A program made the position numbers and the translations under genes. A stretch of DNA of 20,852 bases, from NCBI GenBank assembly GCA_005878635.1, contig VBLS01000002.1:1-20852 (forward strand), in the 5' to 3' direction. This DNA is from Methanobacteriota archaeon (GTDB lineage Archaea > Thermoplasmatota > Thermoplasmata > RBG-16-68-12). Numbering within the stretch: the stretch's first letter is position 1; every line of letters starts with the position of its first letter. Shown piece after piece: positions 7,173 through 13,784 of the stretch. The notes below the pieces were generated by a model. It saw nothing but the letters and a program-made list of their open reading frames with translations. It searched no databases and was not told the DNA's origin.

Positions 7173-7610
7173 TCAATCACCTCGTTTGATCCGAACCCGA
7201 TGCCCGCGCCTCCGTGGCAAGGTCACGTCGAGCACTCCGTTCCGGTACGTGGCCGTCACCGCCTCAGGCTCGACCGGATGGAAGAGCTCGATCTCCGAGT
7301 GGAAGACGCGGCCGCCCTCGCCGATCGCGTGGACGGTCAGGCGCGAGTCGTCCGCGGTCACCTCGAGGGTTTCCCGCGAGACACCCGGCAGCTCGAGGGT
7401 CACGTAAATCCGAGCCGGAGTCACGACGACTTCCGCGGCGGGTTCACGGGCCTGGCCTCTCTCGTCGGCGATCGCCGATGGAGGGCCGAGGGCTCGCTTG
7501 GACGAGGCGCCGATCGCGGGCAGGCTCGGGTGAGCGTCAATCCTACGGAGAAGTCGATCGAGCGAACTCGGCAGGTCGACATCCCGGTCTCGGGACGGTT
7601 CCTCGGCCAC
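7173..7610 (-). CDS. Small heat shock protein, Hsp20/alpha-crystallin family
   Basis: The 145-residue protein has a variable N-terminal arm of about 55 residues with charged and Pro-rich stretches, then an alpha-crystallin beta-sandwich (VVVTPARIYVTLELPGVSRE), a GEGGRVFHSEIELFHPV segment and a core ending RNGVLDVTLPRR. The C-terminal extension is short and the usual I-x-I/V anchor is seen only as RVRIKR. Such proteins bind unfolding proteins without ATP and pass them to DnaK or the chaperonin. It starts at GTG 7610 behind AGGAGGT (7616-7622), 35 bases after the thermosome stop, so it probably shares the thermosome transcript. Clustering with the DnaK machine agrees with that holding role. Confidence 0.93.
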   Translation of the reverse strand: MAEEPSRDRDVDLPSSLDRLLRRIDAHPSLPAIGASSKRALGPPSAIADERGQAREPAAEVVVTPARIYVTLELPGVSRETLEVTADDSRLTVHAIGEGGRVFHSEIELFHPVEPEAVTATYRNGVLDVTLPRRRGHRVRIKRGD

Positions 7611-7626
7611 TGGGGACCTCCTGGGG

Positions 7627-7642
7627 CCCCCGCGTTGGGGGG
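7627..7642 (-). repeat. G/C-only inverted repeat between thermosome and hsp20
   Basis: A run of six G and a run of five C separated by five bases can pair as CCCCC-AACGC-GGGGG in the mRNA. It sits between the thermosome stop and the hsp20 ribosome site and has no T-run after it, so it does not look like a terminator. A role in partial attenuation or transcript processing is inference. Confidence 0.45.
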
Positions 7643-7645
7643 ACC

Positions 7646-9301
7646 TCAGAAATCTTCGCCGTCGCCTCCGCCTTCGCCGCCTTCCCCGCCCTTGGGGCCG
7701 CCTGCGCCGCCCGCGCCTCCGCCGGACCGCGCTGCGATGACGTCGTCGATGCGGAGCACCATGACCGCCGCGTCCGTCGCGGACGAGACCGCCTGGGTAC
7801 CGACGCGGATCGGCTCGAGGACGTTCTCCTTCTTCATGTCGGTCACCTTGCCGGTGAAGACGTTCACGCCGGCGTGCTTGTTCCCCTTCTTGTGCTCCTT
7901 GCGGAGTTCAATGAGGATGTCGATCGGGTCGAGTCCCGCGTTCTCGGAAAGAGTCCGCGGAATCACTTCCATGGCGTCCGCGAAGGCCTCGATGGCGATC
8001 TGCTCGCGTCCGCCGACGGTGGCCGCGAAGTCACGCAGGGATAGGGCGATCTCCGTCGCGCTGCTCCCGCCGCCCGTGATGACCTTGCCGTCCTCGATCG
8101 CGACCGCGACGACGCTGGTCGCGTCCTCGAGGGACCGCTCGACCTCGTCGACGACGTGTTCCGTCCCGCCGCGGATCAGGATCGAAATCGCCTTCGGGTT
8201 CTTGCAGCCCGTGACGAAGGTCATCTCGTCATCGCCGATCTTCTTCTCGTAGACGAGCTTGGCGTAGCCGAGGTCGTCCTTCGTGAGCTCGTCGAGCTTC
8301 GTGACGATTTTCCCGCCCGTGGCCTTCGCGAGCTTTTCCATGTCGGACTTCTTGACGCGCCGCACGGCGTAGATGTCCTGCTTCGCGAGGTAGTGCTGCG
8401 CGAGGTCGTCGATGCCCTTCTGGCAGAAGAGCACGTTCGCGCCGCTCTTCCGGACGGTCTCGACCATCCGCTTGAGCATCCCTTCCTCCTCGTTGAGGAA
8501 GGCTTGGAGCTGGGTCGGATCCGTGATCTCAATCTTCGCGTCGATCTCCGTCTTCTTGACTTCGAGGGCCGCGTCGACCAAGGCGATCTTCCCTTCCTTC
8601 ACTTCGCTCGGCATGCCGGGGTGGACGCGTTCCTTGTCCACGATGATCCCGTCCACGAGCTCCGTGTCGGCGATCGATCCGCCCTGCTTCTTGACGATCT
8701 GGATGTTGTCGTCGTCGACGAAGTGGGTGCCATCCGCGCGCTGCTCCGCGACCGTCGTGACGGCCTTGACGGAGACGTCGGCGAGCAACTCCTTGTGCCC
8801 GCTCGCGGACTTCGAGGACATCGCGGTCATCGCGACCTTCTTGAGGGTGTCCAGGTCCTTCACGGAAATCTTCATCGCGACCTTCTCGAGGACCTCCCGC
8901 GCCTTGTCCGCCGCCTGGCGGTAGCCCGCGGCGATCACGGTCGGATGGATGTTCTGCTCGATCAGGTCTTCCGCCCTCTTCAGCAGCTCTCCCGCGAGGA
9001 CGACAGCCGTGGTCGTGCCGTCGCCGGCCTCCTCGTCCTGGGTCTTGGCGACCTCCACGAGCATCTTGGCCGCGGGGTGCTCGATGTCAATCTCCTTCAG
9101 GATCGTCACGCCATCGTTCGTGATGACGACGTCCCCGAGGCTGTCGACCAACATCTTGTCCATCCCGCGCGGCCCGAGGGTCGAGCGGACCGCGTCCGCG
9201 ACCGCCTTCGCCGCGGCGATGTTGTTGAACTGCGCTCCCTTGCCGCGCTCGCGGCGAGTCCCTTCCTTCAGAACCAAAATCGGCGTTCCTGCTGGCATCA
9301 T
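7646..9301 (-). CDS. thsA: Thermosome subunit (group II chaperonin)
   Basis: The 551-residue protein is a full-length CCT/thermosome subunit. Seen: the N-terminal NNIAAAKAVADAVRSTLGPRG-type segment, TNDGVTILKE, the ATPase motif GDGTTT at 93-98, an apical domain with the helical protrusion that serves as built-in lid, ITGGGSSATEI in the returning equatorial domain, and a Gly/Glu-rich tail ending GGDGEDF. It forms the double-ring ATP-driven folding chamber. It is the only chaperonin gene in the window. ATG 9301 is chosen because GGAGAG lies eight bases upstream; ATG 9298 is next, and a start at 9334 would fall at the predicted transcription start. It is first in the five-gene chaperone cluster. 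The inverted repeat in its short leader suggests local control. Confidence 0.97.
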   Translation of the reverse strand: MMPAGTPILVLKEGTRRERGKGAQFNNIAAAKAVADAVRSTLGPRGMDKMLVDSLGDVVITNDGVTILKEIDIEHPAAKMLVEVAKTQDEEAGDGTTTAVVLAGELLKRAEDLIEQNIHPTVIAAGYRQAADKAREVLEKVAMKISVKDLDTLKKVAMTAMSSKSASGHKELLADVSVKAVTTVAEQRADGTHFVDDDNIQIVKKQGGSIADTELVDGIIVDKERVHPGMPSEVKEGKIALVDAALEVKKTEIDAKIEITDPTQLQAFLNEEEGMLKRMVETVRKSGANVLFCQKGIDDLAQHYLAKQDIYAVRRVKKSDMEKLAKATGGKIVTKLDELTKDDLGYAKLVYEKKIGDDEMTFVTGCKNPKAISILIRGGTEHVVDEVERSLEDATSVVAVAIEDGKVITGGGSSATEIALSLRDFAATVGGREQIAIEAFADAMEVIPRTLSENAGLDPIDILIELRKEHKKGNKHAGVNVFTGKVTDMKKENVLEPIRVGTQAVSSATDAAVMVLRIDDVIAARSGGGAGGAGGPKGGEGGEGGGDGEDF

Positions 9302-9311
9302 GTGAATCTCT

Positions 9312-9328
9312 CCGAATATGGGATTCGG
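9312..9328 (-). promoter_or_regulatory. Inverted repeat in the thermosome leader, touching its ribosome site
   Basis: CCGAAT and ATTCGG flank five bases (mRNA sense CCGAAT-CCCAT-ATTCGG). The repeat lies just downstream of the predicted transcription start. Its 3' arm contains the first two G of the GGAGAG ribosome site for ATG 9301. It could be a repressor operator or a small RNA hairpin that limits ribosome access. Confidence 0.5.
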
Positions 9329-9351
9329 CGCCACGCCTATGTTGAGACTTC

Positions 9352-9361
9352 TATATAAATA
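9352..9361 (-). promoter_or_regulatory. TATA box of the thermosome/chaperone operon
   Basis: The minus strand reads TATTTATATA, a near-consensus archaeal box A and one of the best in the window. It is centred about 55 bases before ATG 9301, giving a leader of roughly 30 bases that includes a Shine-Dalgarno site, unlike the leaderless genes nearby. Confidence 0.75.
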
Positions 9362-9422
9362 TAACGAGCGGCGACTCGACGGGCCTGGAGGGATCCGGGG
9401 GCTCTCGCGGGAGTGGACATAG

Positions 9423-9432
9423 TTCTATATCA
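9423..9432 (+). promoter_or_regulatory. TATA box of the IMPase-NAD kinase-JAMM genes
   Basis: TTCTATATCA is centred 26 bases before ATG 9454, so a leaderless transcript is expected. It stands back to back with the chaperone promoter about 70 bases away. Confidence 0.65.
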
Positions 9433-9453
9433 AGAAAGGCGGTAGGTCGGCCG

Positions 9454-10224
9454 ATGAAGGGTCTCCTCCTGGAACTCGCGGATGCGGTCCAGCACGCGGT
9501 GGCCGCCCTCGAAGGAGATCCGTCCGAGGTCCTCGGTCGCGGCGCCGATGGGGCCCCGAGTACCCGCATCGACCGAGTGGCCGAAGAGACGGTCCTGCGC
9601 GTCCTCGATTATGAGGGAGCCGCGCTGAACGTGCTCAGCGAGGAGGCGGGATATGTCGATCGAGGTGGCAAGGCGACGCTCGTCCTCGACCCGATCGATG
9701 GGACGCACAACGCCTTGCGGGGCGTCCCCGCCTACTCGGTCTCCATGGCGATCGGACACGAGCGGCTCTCGGACATCCAGGAGGCGCTGGTGAGAGACCT
9801 GGTCTCCGGAGCCACGTATTATGCGGCCAAGGGGGGCGGGGCGCTGTTGAACGCCCGTCCCATCCGCGTGCGTCGCCCGGTCGATTTGGACGATCTGGTA
9901 TTCGGCGTCTACCTGGGAAGCCACGCCGCTCCGGAGGCCTCGGAGGTCGCCCACCGCGCGCGGCGGGTCCGTGCGCTCGGGGCCGCATCCCTGGACCTGT
10001 GCCTCGTGGCGCGCGGAGCGTCGGACCTATACTACATGCACTCCTCGATCATGAACGCGAAGCTCCGGGTGGTCGACATCGCGGGCGCCGTCCTCGTCGT
10101 CAGGGAGGCGGGCGGACTCGTGCTCGACCTGAAGAAGAAGGAGCTGGACATGGCCCTCACATCGACGGCACGGACCGACCTGGTCGCGGTCGGCGACCGC
10201 CGAACCTTGGAGGTGCTGCCGTGA
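9454..10224 (+). CDS. Inositol monophosphatase-family phosphatase, probable NADP phosphatase
   Basis: The 256-residue protein has the metal-binding motifs of the Li-sensitive phosphatase family: SEE at 62-64, DPIDGTHN at 79-86 and a C-terminal VVDIAGA with the third metal Asp at 208. In bacterial IMPases the last motif is WD-x-A-A-G. Archaeal members dephosphorylate fructose-1,6-bisphosphate, inositol-1-phosphate or NADP. Here the next gene, overlapping by 4 bases, is NAD kinase. In Methanocaldococcus jannaschii MJ0917 an IMPase-like NADP phosphatase is fused to NAD kinase in the same order, so NADP phosphatase is the favoured activity (inference from context). The start is supported by the TATA spacing. 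Fructose bisphosphatase or inositol phosphatase remain possible. Confidence 0.88.
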   Translation: MKGLLLELADAVQHAVAALEGDPSEVLGRGADGAPSTRIDRVAEETVLRVLDYEGAALNVLSEEAGYVDRGGKATLVLDPIDGTHNALRGVPAYSVSMAIGHERLSDIQEALVRDLVSGATYYAAKGGGALLNARPIRVRRPVDLDDLVFGVYLGSHAAPEASEVAHRARRVRALGAASLDLCLVARGASDLYYMHSSIMNAKLRVVDIAGAVLVVREAGGLVLDLKKKELDMALTSTARTDLVAVGDRRTLEVLP

Positions 10225-11027
10225 AGTTCGGCATCACCGCCAACCCTCACATCCCGAGCGCGATGGAATGCACGAAGCGATTGTTGTCGCGGCTCGAGGC
10301 CAAACATGAAGTCCTCCTGGAATCGGACTTGGCCCGAGCCTTCGACCGGAAAGGCATGCCGCTGGCGCACATGAAGCCGGATGTGATGCTCGCCATCGGA
10401 GGCGATGGGACCATCCTCCGGGCGCTGCAGCTCTCCGACGCCAAGGTCCTCGGGATCAATTCCGGGTCCCTCGGCTTCCTGGCGGAGGTCAACGCGGACG
10501 AAGCGGAGGGGGCCCTCGACCGCGTCGCACGCGGCGACTACCGCCTCGAGGACCGCATGCGACTGAAGGTGACCGTCGACGGCGAGCGCCTCTTCGACTG
10601 CACGAACGAAGCGGTCGTGCACACGGCGCAGATCGCGAAGATCCGTCACTTCGAAATCCGCCTCGATGACCAGATGGTCGAGAGGATCCGCGCGGACGGG
10701 ATCATCGTCGCGACCCCGACCGGCTCGACCTCCTACTCGATGTCCGCTGGAGGCCCGATCGTTGATCCCCACCTGGACGCGATCATCGTGACCGCAATCG
10801 CTCCGTTCAAGCCGGCTTCGCGACCGCACGTCTTCCCCGCCTCGGCCCAGGTCCGTGTCCGGCTGCTCAGACCCAAGGAATGCCTAGTGGTGATGGACGG
10901 CCAACACGAATCGAGCCTGAAAGGGAGCGAGGACATCGTCATGACGGCGTCGGAGCGACGGGCGAAGTTCATCCGGTTCCGGGACGACTTCTATCGACGC
11001 ATCGAGGAGAAGCTGGACGGCCAGTGA
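10221..11027 (+). CDS. nadK: NAD kinase
   Basis: From GTG 10221 the protein has 268 residues, typical for archaeal NAD kinase. The catalytic GGDGT motif is at 60-64, the NE motif (TNEAVV) at about 128-133 and the Gly-rich ATPTGSTSYSMSAGGPIV at 164-181. It phosphorylates NAD to NADP using ATP or polyphosphate in the cytoplasm. GTG overlaps the upstream phosphatase stop as GTGA, which together with the N-terminal strand KFGITAN fixes the start; the same frame stays open upstream but encodes nothing recognisable. Making and removing NADP from one coupled gene pair suggests joint control of the NAD to NADP ratio. Confidence 0.95.
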   Translation: MKFGITANPHIPSAMECTKRLLSRLEAKHEVLLESDLARAFDRKGMPLAHMKPDVMLAIGGDGTILRALQLSDAKVLGINSGSLGFLAEVNADEAEGALDRVARGDYRLEDRMRLKVTVDGERLFDCTNEAVVHTAQIAKIRHFEIRLDDQMVERIRADGIIVATPTGSTSYSMSAGGPIVDPHLDAIIVTAIAPFKPASRPHVFPASAQVRVRLLRPKECLVVMDGQHESSLKGSEDIVMTASERRAKFIRFRDDFYRRIEEKLDGQ

Positions 11028-11034
11028 GGCGACG

Positions 11035-11409
11035 ATGAAACGCGTCGAGGCGATCTCGCGGAAGACCCTCCGCATGATTCTCGAAGCCTCCCGCGACATG
11101 TATCCGCGAGAGTTCGGGGCGATCTTGCGAGCGGACCAGGGGACGATCGACGAGCTGCTCCTGGTCCCGGGGACGATCAGCGGCAAGCACCACGCGATTT
11201 TTCAGCTCCACACCCTCCCCGCGGACTTCTCCGTCGTGGGCACGGTCCACTCCCATCCCAGCGGGGTCTACGAACCGTCCGACGAGGACCGCGCGCTCTT
11301 CAACAAGTTCGGCGGAATCCATCTCATCGTCGGATATCCCTACGAAGAGAATACGTGGGCTGCCTGGACGAACAAGGGACAGAGGGCGACCCTCCGAGTC
11401 ATCCCGTAG
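11035..11409 (+). CDS. JAMM/MPN+ metalloprotease-like protein
   Basis: The 124-residue protein is a single JAB1/MPN domain with an intact zinc site: Glu26 upstream, then H72-S-H74-P, S82 and D85, exactly matching H-x-H-x7-S-x2-D. Archaeal JAMM proteases cleave ubiquitin-like SAMP modifiers or remove the tail of ubiquitin-like precursors, and some act with sulfur carriers. No ubiquitin-like gene is seen here, so the substrate is open. It starts 7 bases after the NAD kinase stop and should be in the same transcript. It has no N-terminal extension or signal. Its end overlaps the convergent glycosyltransferase gene by 11 bases. Confidence 0.85.
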   Translation: MKRVEAISRKTLRMILEASRDMYPREFGAILRADQGTIDELLLVPGTISGKHHAIFQLHTLPADFSVVGTVHSHPSGVYEPSDEDRALFNKFGGIHLIVGYPYEENTWAAWTNKGQRATLRVIP

Positions 11410-12547
11410 CGATGTGCGCGTCGTCCAGGACCGCGCGGTACACCGCCTCGATCCGGTCGGTCACCTGTTCGATGCTGAACGATTCGAGGACCTTTTCTCG
11501 GGCCCGTGAGCCCATCGCATGGCAAGCGTCCGGATCGGCGAGGAGTCGTCGGATCTTGTCCGCGAGGTCCCGCGGGTTGACCGGGTCGGCGAGGAGCCCG
11601 TCCCGGCCGTCCTCGATGATCTCGCGCACTCCCGGGATGTCGGCGACGATGACCGGCTTCCCGGTCGCCATCGCCTCGAGGGCGACGATCCCGAACGCCT
11701 CGAGTCGGGAGACGCTCGGGAGGACGAAGACGTCGCAGGCCGCATAGACCTCAGGGAGCTGTTCGTCCGAGACGCGCCCGAGGAATTGGACGCGGTCCGC
11801 GACCCCCATGGATTCGGCGAGGGCTCGCATCGGCTCGAGGAGCGACCCGCCTCCCGCGATCACGAACCGCGCCTCGGGGACGTATCGAGCGGCCTCGATG
11901 AAGTGCTCGACGCCTTTGTGCGGGACGATTCGACCGACGAGCAGCAAGAGCGGCGTGCCCGCTGGAACATGGAGGGATTCGCGGACCCGCGATCCGTCGA
12001 CGTCCGGGCGGAATCGTAGATGGTCGACTGCGTTCGGGATCACGCTCGGGTTGTACCGCCACACGGCGCGGCTGGTGGCCGCATAGGTCCGCGTGGTCAC
12101 GATGACCTGCGCGGCGTTGCGGAGAGTGTCGGCCCCGAGACTCCGGCGATAGATCGACTCGACGACCGACCCGAGACTCGAGGGAAGCTCGACGTCGCAA
12201 TGGTACGTCACGAGGTAGGGAATCCCGCGTTCCGTGGCCACGTCGCCCGCGTAGTGGGAGGCGAGTGGCGGAGGGGAGTGCGCATGGATGACGTCGGCCG
12301 CGAGGTCTCGAAGGCTCCCGCGCATCCGCGGCGTAATCGGGGTTCGGAAGACGATGGTCCGCGGCCGCACGCGGACGACGCGGAAACCATCGATCGTCTC
12401 CTCCATGGGCAAGGCCGGATCATGCCGCGTCGTGATGACCGTCACCTCGTGGCCCCGGCGAGCGAGCTCCCGCGAGAGGGTTCGCACATGGCTCTCCACG
12501 CCGCCGAAGTGAGGAGAAAACCAGGGGGACACCTGGGCGATCTTCAC
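11399..12547 (-). CDS. Family 4 glycosyltransferase (GT-B fold)
   Basis: The 382-residue protein opens with KIAQVSPWFSPHFGGVESHV, the Gly-rich acceptor-side start of GT4 enzymes, and has DVIHAHSPP near 90. The C-terminal nucleotide-sugar domain shows LLLVGRIVPHKGVEHFIEAA and the E-x7-E motif (LEAFGIVALEAM). It is likely a retaining enzyme adding a hexose or N-acetylhexosamine to a lipid, archaeol-type precursor or glycan on the cytoplasmic side. It starts at GTG 12547, 10 bases after the nucleotidylyltransferase stop, so it is the last gene of a three-gene sugar operon and may use the sugar nucleotide made by the first two. Donor and acceptor cannot be read from the sequence. Confidence 0.9.
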   Translation of the reverse strand: MKIAQVSPWFSPHFGGVESHVRTLSRELARRGHEVTVITTRHDPALPMEETIDGFRVVRVRPRTIVFRTPITPRMRGSLRDLAADVIHAHSPPPLASHYAGDVATERGIPYLVTYHCDVELPSSLGSVVESIYRRSLGADTLRNAAQVIVTTRTYAATSRAVWRYNPSVIPNAVDHLRFRPDVDGSRVRESLHVPAGTPLLLLVGRIVPHKGVEHFIEAARYVPEARFVIAGGGSLLEPMRALAESMGVADRVQFLGRVSDEQLPEVYAACDVFVLPSVSRLEAFGIVALEAMATGKPVIVADIPGVREIIEDGRDGLLADPVNPRDLADKIRRLLADPDACHAMGSRAREKVLESFSIEQVTDRIEAVYRAVLDDAHIATG

Positions 12548-12557
12548 GCCCGTCCCC

Positions 12558-13784
12558 TCAGAAGATCCGGCTTCGGGGCGCGATGTTGCCGCGGGCGTGG
12601 GCGCCCGGGCCGAGGAACGCTTCCTCGCCGATGATCGTGCCCGCGTCGATGGACGCGTTGATGCCCACCTTCACGTCGTCCCCCATGATCACCCCGAGCT
12701 TTCGCAGGCCCGTATCGATTTCGACCCCGCGGAACACGACCTTCACCGGGGCCTCGTCGAGTCGGAGATTCGCGACCTTCGTGCCCGCCCCCAAGTTGCA
12801 CCGCTCGCCGAGGATGCTGTCGCCGACATAGTTTTGGTGGGGCACGTGGGCGGACGCCATGAGGATCGAGTTCTTCACCTCGCAGGCGTTGCCGACTTTC
12901 GCCTTCGGCCCAATCGAGGTCGACGGTCGGATGTAGCAGTTGGGGCCGATCTCCGCATCCGCGCCGATGATTGTCGGGCCTTCGATGTAGGAGCCCCGGC
13001 GGACGGTCGCTCCCTCCTCCACCAGGACCTCCCCGACCAGGGTCGCACCGGGGTCCAAGTGCCCGTGGTTCGCCCCTTTCAGTGGCGTCAACAAGGCCGT
13101 GTTCGCCCGCAGGAGATCCCACGGCCGCCCGACGTCGATCCATTCGCCGGGCAGGCGGAAGCCATACACCTCCCGTTTCGCCATGAGCATGCGGATCGTG
13201 TCCGTAATTTCGTACTCGCCGCGGGGCGATTTCGGCGTCGAATCGATGAGCGGGAAGATATCCTCGTCGAAGACGTAGATGCCCGCGTTGATGAGATTGG
13301 ACTTCGGTTGCCGCGGTTTCTCCTCCAACGCGGCGACCTTACCGTCCTTCATCTCCACGACCCCGAAGGCGCGAGGATTCGGGACCTCGGCCAGGGCCAT
13401 GATTGGACCTCGGACCTTTTGATGGAACGCGAGAAGCTCGGAGAGAGCCGGGGCCGATGCGACCACATCCCCGTTGACGCTCAGGAACGTGCCATCGACG
13501 TGCTTGCGCATGCATCCGATTGCATGGGCGGTTCCCAGCCGCTCTCCCTGCTCTTCGTATTCGAGCGAGAGGCCGAGGGCCTTGCCGTCCCCGAACCGCT
13601 CGCGGATCCGATGGCCTTGCCATCCGATGAGGATCGCAATCTCTCGGACTCCGGCCGCGCCGAGGGCCTCCAGCGTGTGCCGCAGGAACGGCTTGCCGGC
13701 CACCGGCAGAAGGGGCTTCGGAAGATTCGCCGTGAGGGGCCTCATCCGCGTGCCCTCTCCGGCTGCGAGGACGACGGCCTTCAT
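12558..13784 (-). CDS. glmU: Bifunctional sugar-1-phosphate nucleotidylyltransferase/acetyltransferase (archaeal GlmU type)
   Basis: The 408-residue protein has an N-terminal Rossmann-like nucleotidyltransferase domain (KAVVLAAGEGTRMRPLT, then PKPLLPVAGKP, with VNGDVV as metal motif). Its C-terminal half is a left-handed beta-helix of hexapeptides (GATVRRGSYIEGPTIIGADA, later YVGDSILGERCNLGAGT and VANLRLD) that carries acyltransferase activity in GlmU. This two-part layout matches archaeal GlmU-like enzymes that acetylate GlcN-1-phosphate and make UDP-GlcNAc or related sugars. ATG 13784 overlaps the upstream mutase stop as ATGA; the longer upstream frame is inside the mutase gene and is not used. 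Specificity for glucose, glucosamine or galactosamine is uncertain. Confidence 0.9.
   Translation of the reverse strand: MKAVVLAAGEGTRMRPLTANLPKPLLPVAGKPFLRHTLEALGAAGVREIAILIGWQGHRIRERFGDGKALGLSLEYEEQGERLGTAHAIGCMRKHVDGTFLSVNGDVVASAPALSELLAFHQKVRGPIMALAEVPNPRAFGVVEMKDGKVAALEEKPRQPKSNLINAGIYVFDEDIFPLIDSTPKSPRGEYEITDTIRMLMAKREVYGFRLPGEWIDVGRPWDLLRANTALLTPLKGANHGHLDPGATLVGEVLVEEGATVRRGSYIEGPTIIGADAEIGPNCYIRPSTSIGPKAKVGNACEVKNSILMASAHVPHQNYVGDSILGERCNLGAGTKVANLRLDEAPVKVVFRGVEIDTGLRKLGVIMGDDVKVGINASIDAGTIIGEEAFLGPGAHARGNIAPRSRIF

Noticed and set aside
8156..9358. 400-codon plus-strand frame opposite the thermosome
   Set aside because: Antisense to a complete chaperonin gene; low-complexity Leu/Asp/Arg/Val product without motifs.
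9999..10220. N-terminal extension of NAD kinase inside the phosphatase gene
   Set aside because: The extra residues are a frame-shifted reading of the phosphatase; the GTG at 10221 has the GTGA overlap and the family's first strand.
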